DNA of 64,000 bases from positions 1-64,000 of the forward strand of contig DULJ01000051.1 of NCBI GenBank assembly GCA_012840465.1, read 5' to 3'. Made by a program: the position numbers and the translations under genes. How positions within the stretch are numbered: the stretch's first letter is position 1; every line of letters begins with the position of its first letter. The notes under the pieces were generated by a model. That model saw nothing but the letters and a program-made list of their open reading frames with translations, was not told the origin of the DNA and ran no database searches. This DNA is from Caryophanales bacterium. Lineage in GTDB: Bacteria > Bacillota > Bacilli > Bacillales > Bacillaceae_J. Shown in pieces: positions 44,067 through 53,302 of this stretch.

Positions 44067-45257
44067 TCAATTTAGATCCTCAAATTGTTTGGCGATTCTT
44101 TCAAATGCTTCTTTAATGATTGGGCGTGGTGATGGGAGACAAATACGTTGATATTGAAGCCCTTCTTCCCCAAACATACTGCCATCTTCAAGGATTACAT
44201 TGGCTTTGTTATAGATACGGTCATGAACCTCTTCGGGTGCAATGCGGTATCCGCTAAAATCCAACCACATGAGATAAGTTCCTTCTGGAATTCTAGTTTT
44301 TACCTTTGGCATTTTTTGCGCCAAGAAATTAACAACCCAATCCATTGTTCCGTCGATATACTCCTTCAGCTGTTCCAGCCACTCTTCACCCTCATTATAG
44401 ACGGCTATTAAAGCTGAGATTGTGAATGGTGATGGTAAATGCATTCCCAATTCCTTAATAAATTTTGTTCGTAACCCCGAATTTGAAATAATAACATTGG
44501 TACAATGTAACCCTGCCACATTAAATGTTTTGTTAATAGCTGTAAAAGTAATAATCTGATCAGTATTCTGGGCTACCTTCACAATCGGCAAAAAGGTTTG
44601 ATTCAATCTTATTAAATCTCCATGGATTTCATCCGCAATAATGATGACCCCATTTTCTGCACAAATAGCGGATAATCTTTGAAGCTCCTCTGCACCGAAA
44701 ACTCTTCCTGTCGGATTATGAGGGTTACATAAAATAAATAATTTTGTATTTTCTTCTTTTGCCTTTTCTGCAAAATCCGCAAAATCAATGGAATAACGGC
44801 CATTCTCATCACAGATTAAAGCATTATTTCTGACGGTTCTGCCATTGCTTTCAATCGCACGGGTAAAGGGTGGATAAACAGGTCGTTGAATAATAATTCC
44901 ATCACCCGGTTCTGTAAAGGCTCTGACAGCGATATTTACTGCATGAACGGTTCCTGGACTATAGATAATTTCCTCGGCTTTGATAGCCCAATCATGTCTT
45001 TTTTTAAACCAATGTTGAATTGCTTCGTAATATTCATCCGGAAAAACAGAATAGCCAAAGATGCGATGATCAACAGTTTTATGCAAAGCATCAAGTAGAG
45101 GCTGTGGTACCGGTAAATCCATATCCGCTGTAAATAATGGCAAGGTCTCTTCATCATATCTACTTGTTAGGCCTGACTTTTTAATAAACTCTCCGCCATC
45201 CCATTTCATTGAATATGTATTGCGCCGATTAACAATTTCATCAAAATTATATTTCAT
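44067..45257 (-). CDS. patB: PatB/MalY-type PLP C-S lyase
   Basis: 396 residues, fold-type I aminotransferase. PLP Lys in AINKTFNVAGL, CNPHNPTGRV and ADEIHGDL typical of MalY/PatB cystathionine beta-lyases. ATG MKYNFDE lies nine bases after GGGGAGG; the upstream ATG overlaps the site. Separate from trp, immediately upstream of the T-box. Confidence 0.9.
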   Translation of the reverse strand: MKYNFDEIVNRRNTYSMKWDGGEFIKKSGLTSRYDEETLPLFTADMDLPVPQPLLDALHKTVDHRIFGYSVFPDEYYEAIQHWFKKRHDWAIKAEEIIYSPGTVHAVNIAVRAFTEPGDGIIIQRPVYPPFTRAIESNGRTVRNNALICDENGRYSIDFADFAEKAKEENTKLFILCNPHNPTGRVFGAEELQRLSAICAENGVIIIADEIHGDLIRLNQTFLPIVKVAQNTDQIITFTAINKTFNVAGLHCTNVIISNSGLRTKFIKELGMHLPSPFTISALIAVYNEGEEWLEQLKEYIDGTMDWVVNFLAQKMPKVKTRIPEGTYLMWLDFSGYRIAPEEVHDRIYNKANVILEDGSMFGEEGLQYQRICLPSPRPIIKEAFERIAKQFEDLN

Positions 45258-45350
45258 GGTTTCCATCCTCCCCTAGCGTTAAAATTTTCTATTACTATTG
45301 TAAATAATAACCCAGATTATCCTTTTCATAAAATTTTGAGACCCTCTAAT

Positions 45351-46025
45351 CTACTCAATCGTGATGTCAGTAAAAGGAATATCATTATCATCTTCTTTAT
45401 CTACATCCGGTGGCTCAGCACCTGTCTCGGTGGAATGGTCTTCTACTTCTGCTTCCGCTTTTTCTTTTTCAGCCTTCAGCTTTGCTATTTGTTCTTTTAC
45501 CTCATTGCCGATCTCCTTCGGAACGCCGACACTTCCGTATGTTGCACCGATATTAAGGACCCCATTTAACTCTTTAATGCCTAGATTAGCAAAATTATTG
45601 TTTTGCTCATATTTATCTAAGTAAAGTTTATCTATATATAAGCAACCGAAATTCGGTTCCGTCTCCGTCTTTTCTTCATTCACTTCCTCTTTTTCGTTTA
45701 TCAGGGCATCATACTTCTCAGTAAGCTCGTCTACTTGTTTCATAAGGGTAGCTTGTACTGCCTGAGCCTTTACATAGTCTTCTTCGATAGCATTAAGCCG
45801 CATATCTAAGGCTACTATTTGTTCTTGTAACCTTCTTTCCTTTTCAACATGAAAAGCTACTTTTTCAGCGATAATCTCATCTACAATCAATCGTAAATCT
45901 TCACTTTTATTTAACGAAAGTTGAACCTTCTTTTCAAAATCCAACAATTTTTTTATATGAAATTCAAGAGCATTCATTCTCCTAATCTGTTTTTCCAACT
46001 CATTTTTATTGTCCTTAAAAGACAT
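45351..46025 (-). CDS. Coiled-coil protein with a GerPC-like segment
   Basis: 224 residues: coiled coil (about 1-115), a core FGCLYIDKLYLDKYEQ...LNGVLNIGATYGS, then a Glu/Lys/Asp-rich tail. The LNGVLNIG segment resembles spore germination GerPC proteins, but the rest is not clearly GerPC. Adjacent to an Hsp20-like gene (27 bases). Likely spore-related; function not assigned. Confidence 0.6.
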   Translation of the reverse strand: MSFKDNKNELEKQIRRMNALEFHIKKLLDFEKKVQLSLNKSEDLRLIVDEIIAEKVAFHVEKERRLQEQIVALDMRLNAIEEDYVKAQAVQATLMKQVDELTEKYDALINEKEEVNEEKTETEPNFGCLYIDKLYLDKYEQNNNFANLGIKELNGVLNIGATYGSVGVPKEIGNEVKEQIAKLKAEKEKAEAEVEDHSTETGAEPPDVDKEDDNDIPFTDITIE

Positions 46026-46052
46026 ATTAAATCCCCTTATTTCAATTCATTT

Positions 46053-46526
46053 TTAATCAATTGGAACATGCTCCTCGTTTAGAAACTGCCGTTTATATGA
46101 CACTATTAAAAGTCCATTATTAAATTTTGCTTTTATTTGATTGGGATAGGTTGGTTCAGGTAGTTGGATGACTCTCTCAAATGAACCTTGGAATCGTTCC
46201 TGCTGAACCGGCTCCCCCGGGATAACACGGTTATTGAATCCTTTAATCAATAGCTTTGTACCGGATACAGACAATTGAATCTCTTCTTTCAAGTAGCCGG
46301 CGATATCCGAGATCAAAATGACGTCTCCATCAGTTACATAGATATCTGTTGGCGGAAAAATACTCTTCTGCGGCATATCCGCTGTATGGGTCGAATCTGC
46401 CCGTGCAAAATCATTATTTTTCAGGAAATCATCAAAAGAGGACTGATCAAATATCTCGCTCCAAAAATTGCCTGATTGATATTTTTTCGCTAATTCCATC
46501 CATTGCAAAAACTTATCCATATCCAT
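46053..46526 (-). CDS. Hsp20/alpha-crystallin-like protein
   Basis: 157 residues with a C-terminal alpha-crystallin domain (about 58-145: DIYVTDGDVILISDIAGY, LLIKGFNN, AKFNNGLLIVSYKR). Bacillus homologues CotM/CotP are spore coat proteins. Upstream of the coiled-coil gene. Confidence 0.78.
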   Translation of the reverse strand: MDMDKFLQWMELAKKYQSGNFWSEIFDQSSFDDFLKNNDFARADSTHTADMPQKSIFPPTDIYVTDGDVILISDIAGYLKEEIQLSVSGTKLLIKGFNNRVIPGEPVQQERFQGSFERVIQLPEPTYPNQIKAKFNNGLLIVSYKRQFLNEEHVPID

Positions 46527-46655
46527 TGGGTGGAGTCCTCCCTTCGTTTGTCATCATATTTATGTTTATTCATACATCGTTGTAAAAAGCATTAAAATTG
46601 AATAATTCGGATAAGCCTTGCAAAAAATAGGAGGAAACAAATTGGGGGTTTTAAA

Positions 46656-47507
46656 ATGAAGAAAAGCTTATATATGGCAACAACCGCTCTTCTAATTTTA
46701 GTATTACTTACAGCCTGTTCGGTATCGGAGCCGAAAAGGGTGTTAGCGGAATTAGCTGTTTCAAATTCTCAGATCTATGAAAACAATATAAACTCAATTC
46801 TATGGTTCCAAAAGTCTGGAGAGACACGGGCTCTGTATTATCAAGCCTTCAACTTAGCTGATATGGTCGTGGAAAAAACATTATCTGAAAAAACTCTAGC
46901 TAAAAAGCCTGCCATTGTCGTCGATCTTGATGAAACTATGATTGATAATAGTACCTACTTAGCCACACTTGCCCTTAATGGAATAGAAGATTTGTCCTAT
47001 TGGGGTGAGTGGAATGAGGAAATGAAAGCCACCGCAACCCCTGGGGCAGTTGAATTTCTAAATAAAGCTGTGAAAAAGGGAGTCGATGTATTCTATATAT
47101 CTAATCGCTATTGGGAGAACATTGAAAGTACACAGCGAAATTTAATTAAGCTTGGTTTCCCGCAAGCTGAAGAAAGTCATATGTTGTTTCGTGATAAAAC
47201 GGATGGCCCATCAAAAGAATCTCGAAGACAAGCCGTTTCTAAAACACATGATATCTTTTTGTTGATGGGAGATAGACTTGGCGATTTCTCAGATATATTC
47301 GAAAAGCCTGATGAAAAAAACAGAAATAAAGCTATTGATGCTTCAAAAGATAAGTTTGGCGCTCAATTTATCGTTTTGCCTAATCCTATGTATGGGTACT
47401 GGATAGATCAAGCTATCGATAAAGATTATCCAAACATGACCGCAGAGCAAAAAAGAAAGGCAAGAATTAACGTGCTCAAGGTTTGGGAAACAGATTTAAT
47501 CAAGTAA
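46656..47507 (+). CDS. 5'-nucleotidase, lipoprotein e(P4) family
   Basis: 283-residue lipoprotein (lipobox LLTACS, Cys21). HAD phosphatase with VVDLDETMIDNS, ISNRYW and MGDRLGDFSD. Dephosphorylates nucleotides or other phosphomonoesters outside the cell. RBS present (GGGGG). Confidence 0.9.
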   Translation: MKKSLYMATTALLILVLLTACSVSEPKRVLAELAVSNSQIYENNINSILWFQKSGETRALYYQAFNLADMVVEKTLSEKTLAKKPAIVVDLDETMIDNSTYLATLALNGIEDLSYWGEWNEEMKATATPGAVEFLNKAVKKGVDVFYISNRYWENIESTQRNLIKLGFPQAEESHMLFRDKTDGPSKESRRQAVSKTHDIFLLMGDRLGDFSDIFEKPDEKNRNKAIDASKDKFGAQFIVLPNPMYGYWIDQAIDKDYPNMTAEQKRKARINVLKVWETDLIK

Positions 47508-47537
47508 AAGAAGCAGTAAATATTGGAGGGAAAAGAA

Positions 47538-48128
47538 TTGCCTGACTTTTGCGCTTCATTATGGCCAGAAGAACCAACGCCAGAAAAGCTAATAAATTGT
47601 GATGAATGTGGTCTTGACAAGCATCGAACACGAATGGTTTGGGGTGAGGGAAATCCGGAGGCACCGATTATGATTCTGTTGGATAACCCTGGGGCACGAG
47701 AGGACCGTGAACATCAACCTTTTGTCTGCGGAACTAGACAAACATTGCAGCAAGCTGTCCACGAGGTCGGATTAATAGCTGATGACCTGTATGTGACCTA
47801 TATTTTAAAGAGAAAACCAACAAAAGCATATGAAAAAGAAAAAACTAGGCAAATCTGCATGAATCATCTTAAACAACAACTGCAATTACATAAACCCCAA
47901 TTTATTGTCTGTCTCGGAAATATTGCAGTTCAGTCCTTTTTTCAAAATCCAGAATTGGATGTGAAATCATTACGTGGGAATTTTCATGATGTCAATGGTT
48001 ATCAAACAACGGTGGCCTACCATCCTTTAGCCGTAAGGAGGCGTCCCAATCTCTGGTCGCTATTCCTTCAGGATTGGAAACTAGTCGCGGACCAATTTTA
48101 TAATATGACAAAAGCAGGTAACCCTTGA
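47538..48128 (+). CDS. Uracil-DNA glycosylase superfamily protein
   Basis: 196 residues from a TTG eight bases after GGAGG. Motifs GEGNPEAPIMILLDNPGARE and AYHPLAVRRRPNLW (His active loop) mark the UDG superfamily, families 4/5-like; INCDECGLDKHR has a CxxC that may help bind a cluster. True uracil excision is not certain since motif 1 is divergent. Confidence 0.75.
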   Translation: MPDFCASLWPEEPTPEKLINCDECGLDKHRTRMVWGEGNPEAPIMILLDNPGAREDREHQPFVCGTRQTLQQAVHEVGLIADDLYVTYILKRKPTKAYEKEKTRQICMNHLKQQLQLHKPQFIVCLGNIAVQSFFQNPELDVKSLRGNFHDVNGYQTTVAYHPLAVRRRPNLWSLFLQDWKLVADQFYNMTKAGNP

Positions 48129-48151
48129 TCAATCCGGTTCCTGCTTTTTTT
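48111..48151 (+). terminator. Terminator after the UDG-like gene
   Basis: AGCAGGTAACC pairs with GGTTCCTGCT (one bulge), followed by eight T residues; starts inside the final codons of the gene. Confidence 0.85.
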
Positions 48152-48166
48152 CTAGAGTATTATTTG

Positions 48167-48742
48167 CTAATATGCAGCTGCCATGGCGTCTGCTTTCGTT
48201 CGCTGTACCGTTCCATATGGATGGTGTGGTGGGGCATAGATGGAGTAAAGCTTTAAAGGGACATTGCCGGTATTGATGACATTATGCCATGTTCCAGCTG
48301 GTACCATGATAGCTGAATCTTTTCCCACTTGTTTTTCAAAGGTTAGCTTGTTTTTATTTTGTCCCATTCGAGCAACCCCACGGCCTTGTTCAATCCGAAG
48401 AAATTGGTCTGTAGTTGGGTGCACCTCCAAGCCGATATCATCCCCAACATCAATGCTCATTAGCGTTACCTGCAAATGATGACCCGTCCACAAGGCGGTT
48501 CGATATGTGTTATTTTCTTTTGAAGCTTCATTAATATTAACAACATAAGGATGTGGACCATGATCCTTTCCTGTTCCATTTAGTGATTGTGAAAAAGCCA
48601 TTCGATTCAAGTGCTCCAATTCATCTGGTGAAATAGCCCCTTCCGGCCAGCCCCCACTATAATACATAGGATGATTAAAATAATATGGATAGTGATATTG
48701 TAGTTGGTACTGGTACTGGTGCATACATGGTGCATAGTACAT
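48167..48742 (-). CDS. Cupin-domain spore coat-like protein
   Basis: 191 residues: Tyr/His-rich N terminus (MYYAPCMHQYQYQLQYHY) and a cupin domain (about 85-175) with GLEVHPTTDQFLRIEQG and PAGTWHNVINTG. Tyr-rich termini are common in coat proteins. Enzyme activity unknown. Confidence 0.72.
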   Translation of the reverse strand: MYYAPCMHQYQYQLQYHYPYYFNHPMYYSGGWPEGAISPDELEHLNRMAFSQSLNGTGKDHGPHPYVVNINEASKENNTYRTALWTGHHLQVTLMSIDVGDDIGLEVHPTTDQFLRIEQGRGVARMGQNKNKLTFEKQVGKDSAIMVPAGTWHNVINTGNVPLKLYSIYAPPHHPYGTVQRTKADAMAAAY

Positions 48743-48905
48743 TTAAATCAATCCCTTCACAGTTTTACGAGATTATCCTATGCACCATGTTGGATTAATG
48801 TACTTACTTATTAATTTTATGAAAAACAATCTAACGTTATATCATTAATATTCCATCAGTTTTATAATTGGACTAAGCACTGTTCCGAGAGAAGGGGGTA
48901 TTTTC

Positions 48906-49715
48906 TTGAAGGTTTTTGCATTAGTTGGGGAAAGTGGTACCGGAAAAAGCACAAGTGTTTTACATTTCTGCCATGAACACAACATTCCGGCCATTATAGA
49001 TGACGGTATTTTAATTGTAAATGGAAAAAAGATTGCGGGAACTTCTGCCAAGTATGAAAATAATTATATAAAAGCCGTAAAGCGGGCCACATTCTTTTAT
49101 GAGGATCACCGCGAAGAAGTCGCAAATATTATTCGCCTGACTGCTTTAGACAAAATTTTAATTGTAGGAACCTCCGTTAAAATGGTTAACTTAATCGCGG
49201 AAAAATTAAAGTTAGGGAAAATCCATACATATATTGATGTATCTGAAATTCGTACTAGTAAGGAAATTAATATGGCACGCTACATGCGTAACACACAGGG
49301 GAAGCACGTAATACCGATTCCATATCTGCAAGTGGAGCACAATAAATTAAAAAAGATCCTCCAAAAGGGAACAAAGCTTTTCTCCAAACAAGCAAAATAT
49401 ATTGGTGAAGAAACGATTATTCAGCCTCGTTTTACTAAAGGGACGATTACGATAAATGAAGATGTGTATAAGGAAATCATCGTATACACTTGTAAGAAAA
49501 TAAAGTACGTCAAGAACGCAAAAATGATCGACTGCGATTTCACCACGTTTCAAAGCGTAACGATTGAAATTGAACTGAACTGCTCCCTAGAACGGAATAT
49601 TGTTGAACTTTTGGAAAAAGTCCAACAAAAGGTTAATGAAGCAATGCTCTCTTATTTTGAAATTGAAATGTATGCTGTTCATATTCATTTAGCAGCCATT
49701 TCTTCCAGTCGGTAA
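48906..49715 (+). CDS. P-loop NTPase fused to an Asp23-like domain
   Basis: 269 residues starting with TTG after AAGGGGG. Walker A GESGTGKST at residues 8-16; a putative switch (AIIDDGILIVNGKKIAG) follows. C-terminal half (~170-265) resembles Asp23/Gls24 domains (GTITINEDVYKEIIVYTCK, VTIEIELNCS). Unnamed; no neighbour suggests a role. Divergent from the cupin gene. Confidence 0.72.
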   Translation: MKVFALVGESGTGKSTSVLHFCHEHNIPAIIDDGILIVNGKKIAGTSAKYENNYIKAVKRATFFYEDHREEVANIIRLTALDKILIVGTSVKMVNLIAEKLKLGKIHTYIDVSEIRTSKEINMARYMRNTQGKHVIPIPYLQVEHNKLKKILQKGTKLFSKQAKYIGEETIIQPRFTKGTITINEDVYKEIIVYTCKKIKYVKNAKMIDCDFTTFQSVTIEIELNCSLERNIVELLEKVQQKVNEAMLSYFEIEMYAVHIHLAAISSSR

Positions 49716-49721
49716 CTATGC

Positions 49722-49749
49722 AAAAAGGGCATCCTATTGGTGCCCTTTT
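49722..49749. terminator. Bidirectional terminator between converging genes
   Basis: AAAAGGGCA and TGCCCTTTT enclose a nine-base loop between the P-loop gene and the crotonase gene. Confidence 0.8.
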
Positions 49750-50537
49750 CCCTTAAAATTAGGTTTTCTTTTTTCAACGAAAGAACGGACTCCTTCCGGA
49801 AAATCAACAGGGTCAACACTTTCATCAAGACCTGTTTCCCATGGAATAGAGACAGTTGGATTATTAAAGGATACGGCCTTCTTAACAGCTAAAACCGATG
49901 CCGGAGATTGCTCGATAATTTTTTCACCCAACCGAATGGCATAGTGGTTCACATCCGTATCATCGTCCAATAAATAATTGATAAGTCCCAAATCATAGCA
50001 TTCCTGCGGTTTTAAGAGTCTGCCTGTATAGACAAGGTCCATTGTTCTACTTTTTCCAATTAAATCGGCAATTCTTTTCGCAAACGCTTGATTTATTGTA
50101 ATTCCTAGTCTTCCAACCGGAAATCCCAGTAATGTATTGGTTGTGCCAATGCGAATATCACACGCTAAGGCAAGCTGAAAGCCGGCCCCCATGGCAGGCC
50201 CATTAATAACCCCAATCGTTGGCAACGGAATTCTTTCAAATGTAGAAATCGCTTCCTCCATCATTCGAAAAGCATCATTCGCTTCGTCAATCGATAATTC
50301 ATTAAATTGTTTCAAATCTGAGCCCGCGGAAAAAAGCTTCTTCCTTCCTCGTAAAATCACAACTTTATTCTTCGGATTTTGTGTGATGCGCTTACCAACC
50401 GCTTTTAGGTCAACCCACATTCTATTTGTTAAAGCATTTTTCAACTCTGGTCTATTAATCGTAACAATGGCAAAACCGCCGCTTTCTTGTAGTGAAATAT
50501 TACCATCGTTTTCGGTATTTTTGATTGTAACCCTCAC
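49734..50537 (-). CDS. Enoyl-CoA hydratase/isomerase family protein
   Basis: 267-residue crotonase fold; SAGSDLKQF (oxyanion hole) and GAGFQLALACDIRIG. The usual catalytic Glu position in PE(x)GL reads FPVGRLGI, lacking Glu, so the reaction may not be hydration. Substrate unknown. Confidence 0.85.
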   Translation of the reverse strand: MRVTIKNTENDGNISLQESGGFAIVTINRPELKNALTNRMWVDLKAVGKRITQNPKNKVVILRGRKKLFSAGSDLKQFNELSIDEANDAFRMMEEAISTFERIPLPTIGVINGPAMGAGFQLALACDIRIGTTNTLLGFPVGRLGITINQAFAKRIADLIGKSRTMDLVYTGRLLKPQECYDLGLINYLLDDDTDVNHYAIRLGEKIIEQSPASVLAVKKAVSFNNPTVSIPWETGLDESVDPVDFPEGVRSFVEKRKPNFKGKGHQ

Positions 50538-50741
50538 ACTGATCCCTCTCCTATCTGAATATTTTTAACGTATATGTCTATTAGTTCTATCTTAATATTA
50601 ACAGAAGTAGGAAATGTAATCTCTATAAATACATATTTCTTTACGAATGACCAAGTATCACTATCGTTGCATAAATTCCTCCAAATCTATACAAACTAAA
50701 GATAAATTTCCTTTAGTATTATGCTGATGGAGGCAAGAAAT

Positions 50742-52211
50742 TTGCATAAGTCTAATTTAAAGACAATTGAAGAAAAAGTAAAAACCATTCTGGATGAACT
50801 GAAACATTGCAATGATCTCTATGTACGTAGATTTAGAACTATTTCCGGTCAAAATGGCGCTCTTCTTTTTATACAAGGCATTACCGACGAAAAAGAAATT
50901 AATGAAAATATCTTTCCACAAATACTTAGAATAGGAAAGGAAGAAAAAGTTACAGAAGCCTTTCTTCTAGAAACGTTCCCATATTGCCAATTAAAAACAT
51001 CTTCAACTAAAAATGAAATCATTGATGGAATTCTTACAGGGAACATTGTGATTGTATTTGACAAGCTTGATACCTTTTGTTTATTAAATGCAGAGAAAAA
51101 GCCGGAACGCAGCCCTGAATCTCCTATTATTGAAACAACAATTAAGGGTACGAAAGAAGGATTCGCAGATTCATCTAGTGTGAATGTTTCGATCATCCGA
51201 AAATACTTAAAAAGTCCAAAACTCCAAATTCAGGATATGAAAATCGGTTCTTTATCACAAACAAAGGTAACCGTGCTTTTTATTGATGGAATTGTAAATC
51301 AGGATGTACTGGAAGAGGTTAGACAAAGGCTTAGTTCTATTGAGACAGAGAAAATGATTTCTGCCAGTGAACTTGAACAATGGACGGAAGATAATATGTG
51401 GTCTATATTCCCGCTTGTCCGCTTATCAGACCGTCCCGATGTAGCAGTAGAATCGCTTAATTCCGGTAAGGTCATCTTATTTGTAGATAACTCTCCATTA
51501 GCGTTACTTGTGCCCTTTACCTTTTTCGAGAGTTTGCAGAACATGGACGATTATTATGAAAAGTGGTACGTCGGGTCGATGGTACGAATTGTTCGACTGA
51601 TCGCGATGTTGATAAGTGTTTTTCTTCCATCACTTTATGTAGCATTAATTCATTTTAATCCCGAGCTAATCCCGTCGGATTTGCTTATGGCAATAGCACA
51701 TACCCGTGTAAAGGTTCCTTTTCCAGCGATATGGGAGCTTTTATTAATGGAACTTATGATTGAAATTTTTAGAGAAGCCGGTGCTCGTTTACCAAAACCT
51801 TTAGGGCAAACTGTTGGTATTGTCGGCGGAATTGTAATTGGAGAGGCAGCGGTTCAAGCAAATATCGTTGGTCCAATCACATTAATCGTCGTTGGAATTA
51901 CAGCGATGGCTTCCTTTAGCACACCCCATTATTCAATGGCCTTTAGTTTTCGGCTTCTTCGTTTGTTGCTTATTATCGGGGCCGGATTCTTTGGATTATT
52001 CGGGTTAATTTTAGGCTTTAGTTTCATCCTTTTGCATTTAAGTAGCCTGAAAAGTTTTGGTGTTCCTTATCTTGTGCCATTTGCACCAACAAAATTTCGG
52101 AACTGGGTTGACCTTTTCATTTTGTTTCCAATTCGTTATCGAACAATGAGGCCAACTTATTTAGCAGATCAGAAAAAACAAAGAAAATGGAAGCCATTAA
52201 AAAGAGGATAG
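50742..52211 (+). CDS. Spore germination receptor A subunit (GerA family)
   Basis: 489 residues from TTG, seven bases after GGAGG; an upstream ATG overlaps the site. N-terminal soluble part and C-terminal ~5 TM helices; KEGFADSSSVNVSIIRKYL and LRVSDRP-like motif LVRLSDRPDVAVESL are GerA family features. Forms a nutrient germinant receptor with the B and C subunits. Confidence 0.92.
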   Translation: MHKSNLKTIEEKVKTILDELKHCNDLYVRRFRTISGQNGALLFIQGITDEKEINENIFPQILRIGKEEKVTEAFLLETFPYCQLKTSSTKNEIIDGILTGNIVIVFDKLDTFCLLNAEKKPERSPESPIIETTIKGTKEGFADSSSVNVSIIRKYLKSPKLQIQDMKIGSLSQTKVTVLFIDGIVNQDVLEEVRQRLSSIETEKMISASELEQWTEDNMWSIFPLVRLSDRPDVAVESLNSGKVILFVDNSPLALLVPFTFFESLQNMDDYYEKWYVGSMVRIVRLIAMLISVFLPSLYVALIHFNPELIPSDLLMAIAHTRVKVPFPAIWELLLMELMIEIFREAGARLPKPLGQTVGIVGGIVIGEAAVQANIVGPITLIVVGITAMASFSTPHYSMAFSFRLLRLLLIIGAGFFGLFGLILGFSFILLHLSSLKSFGVPYLVPFAPTKFRNWVDLFILFPIRYRTMRPTYLADQKKQRKWKPLKRG

Positions 52212-52219
52212 GGGCAGAC

Positions 52220-53302
52220 ATGGTAAAGAAAACCTTCACTTTCTCAAAGAATCAAATCTTTTGGCTTATTATGGCAGGCTCCCCAGTAGGATTATCGACC
52301 TTGCCAAGAGAAATCAATCAATATACCGGACAAAGTGGATGGTTATTTATTATTTTGTCCTTAGCTATAATCATTCTTTTTACAAGGATATTCCTAATCC
52401 TGCCTGAACGATACCCTGGCTGCTCCTTATTGAACATTTTGGAAAACATCATCGGAAAGTGGTTAGGTCGGTTAGTATTTGTTGCTCTTATTGCAATTTC
52501 AATTATTTCAACTGGACTAGGCATGCGCTTATTGTCAGATGGAATCATTGTTCATATTTTATTCCATACGCCAGGGTGGGCTATCATTTTGTCTGAACTA
52601 TTAATTGTCATGTATGCTGCAACAAAAAAAGAAGAGACATTGGCCCGGTTCAATGAATTGATTCAGCCTTTGCTTATCTTAGCACTGTTTACAATTTTTT
52701 TACTTGTCATTAATAAAGCTGACTTCTCTAATTTAAAGCCTATCGTCGCAAAAGGTATCGTCTTTGATAAAGGATTATTTACATCCCTTTATTCTTATTT
52801 ACTTAGCTGGGTTTTCCTCTTCTTTTTGCCGTTAATGCCCAACTTTGACACACTTAAAAAAGGGGTTTTTCAAGGTTTAGCTTTCTTAACTATTTCTGCT
52901 GGATTGTTATTTATCATGGCTATTTCCTTATTTGGGCCAGTAGAAATTAACTACATTGAATATCCAAGTATTGATATGGCCCGATTAGTTGAAATTCCAA
53001 TATTAGAACGGATGGAAATTGTATTTTTAACCAGTTGGATTCTATACGGTTTTTCACTGAATCATCTCACGCTTCTATCAGCTTCTGTTGGATTTAAAAC
53101 ATTGTTTTCAAAAACTCCGTTTATCAGATCGGTCATTTTCGTAGGAGTAATCGTATTTTTAGTAGCCATCTACCCGGATGATATCGAACATACCGGCTAT
53201 CTTGCCAAGGTTATACAATTCGTAGTTATTGTCGTACTTTTTTTAATTTTTCCATTGATTGTTCTAATTGATACCGTAAAAAGGAAGGTGAAACAAAATT
53301 AA
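52220..53302 (+). CDS. Spore germination receptor B subunit (GerAB family)
   Basis: 360 residues, ten TM helices, amino acid permease-like fold (KNQIFWLIMAGSPVG, PREINQYTGQSGW). Binds germinant in family members. Start at ATG MVKKTFTF, 8 bases after the A-subunit stop. Confidence 0.92.
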   Translation: MVKKTFTFSKNQIFWLIMAGSPVGLSTLPREINQYTGQSGWLFIILSLAIIILFTRIFLILPERYPGCSLLNILENIIGKWLGRLVFVALIAISIISTGLGMRLLSDGIIVHILFHTPGWAIILSELLIVMYAATKKEETLARFNELIQPLLILALFTIFLLVINKADFSNLKPIVAKGIVFDKGLFTSLYSYLLSWVFLFFLPLMPNFDTLKKGVFQGLAFLTISAGLLFIMAISLFGPVEINYIEYPSIDMARLVEIPILERMEIVFLTSWILYGFSLNHLTLLSASVGFKTLFSKTPFIRSVIFVGVIVFLVAIYPDDIEHTGYLAKVIQFVVIVVLFLIFPLIVLIDTVKRKVKQN

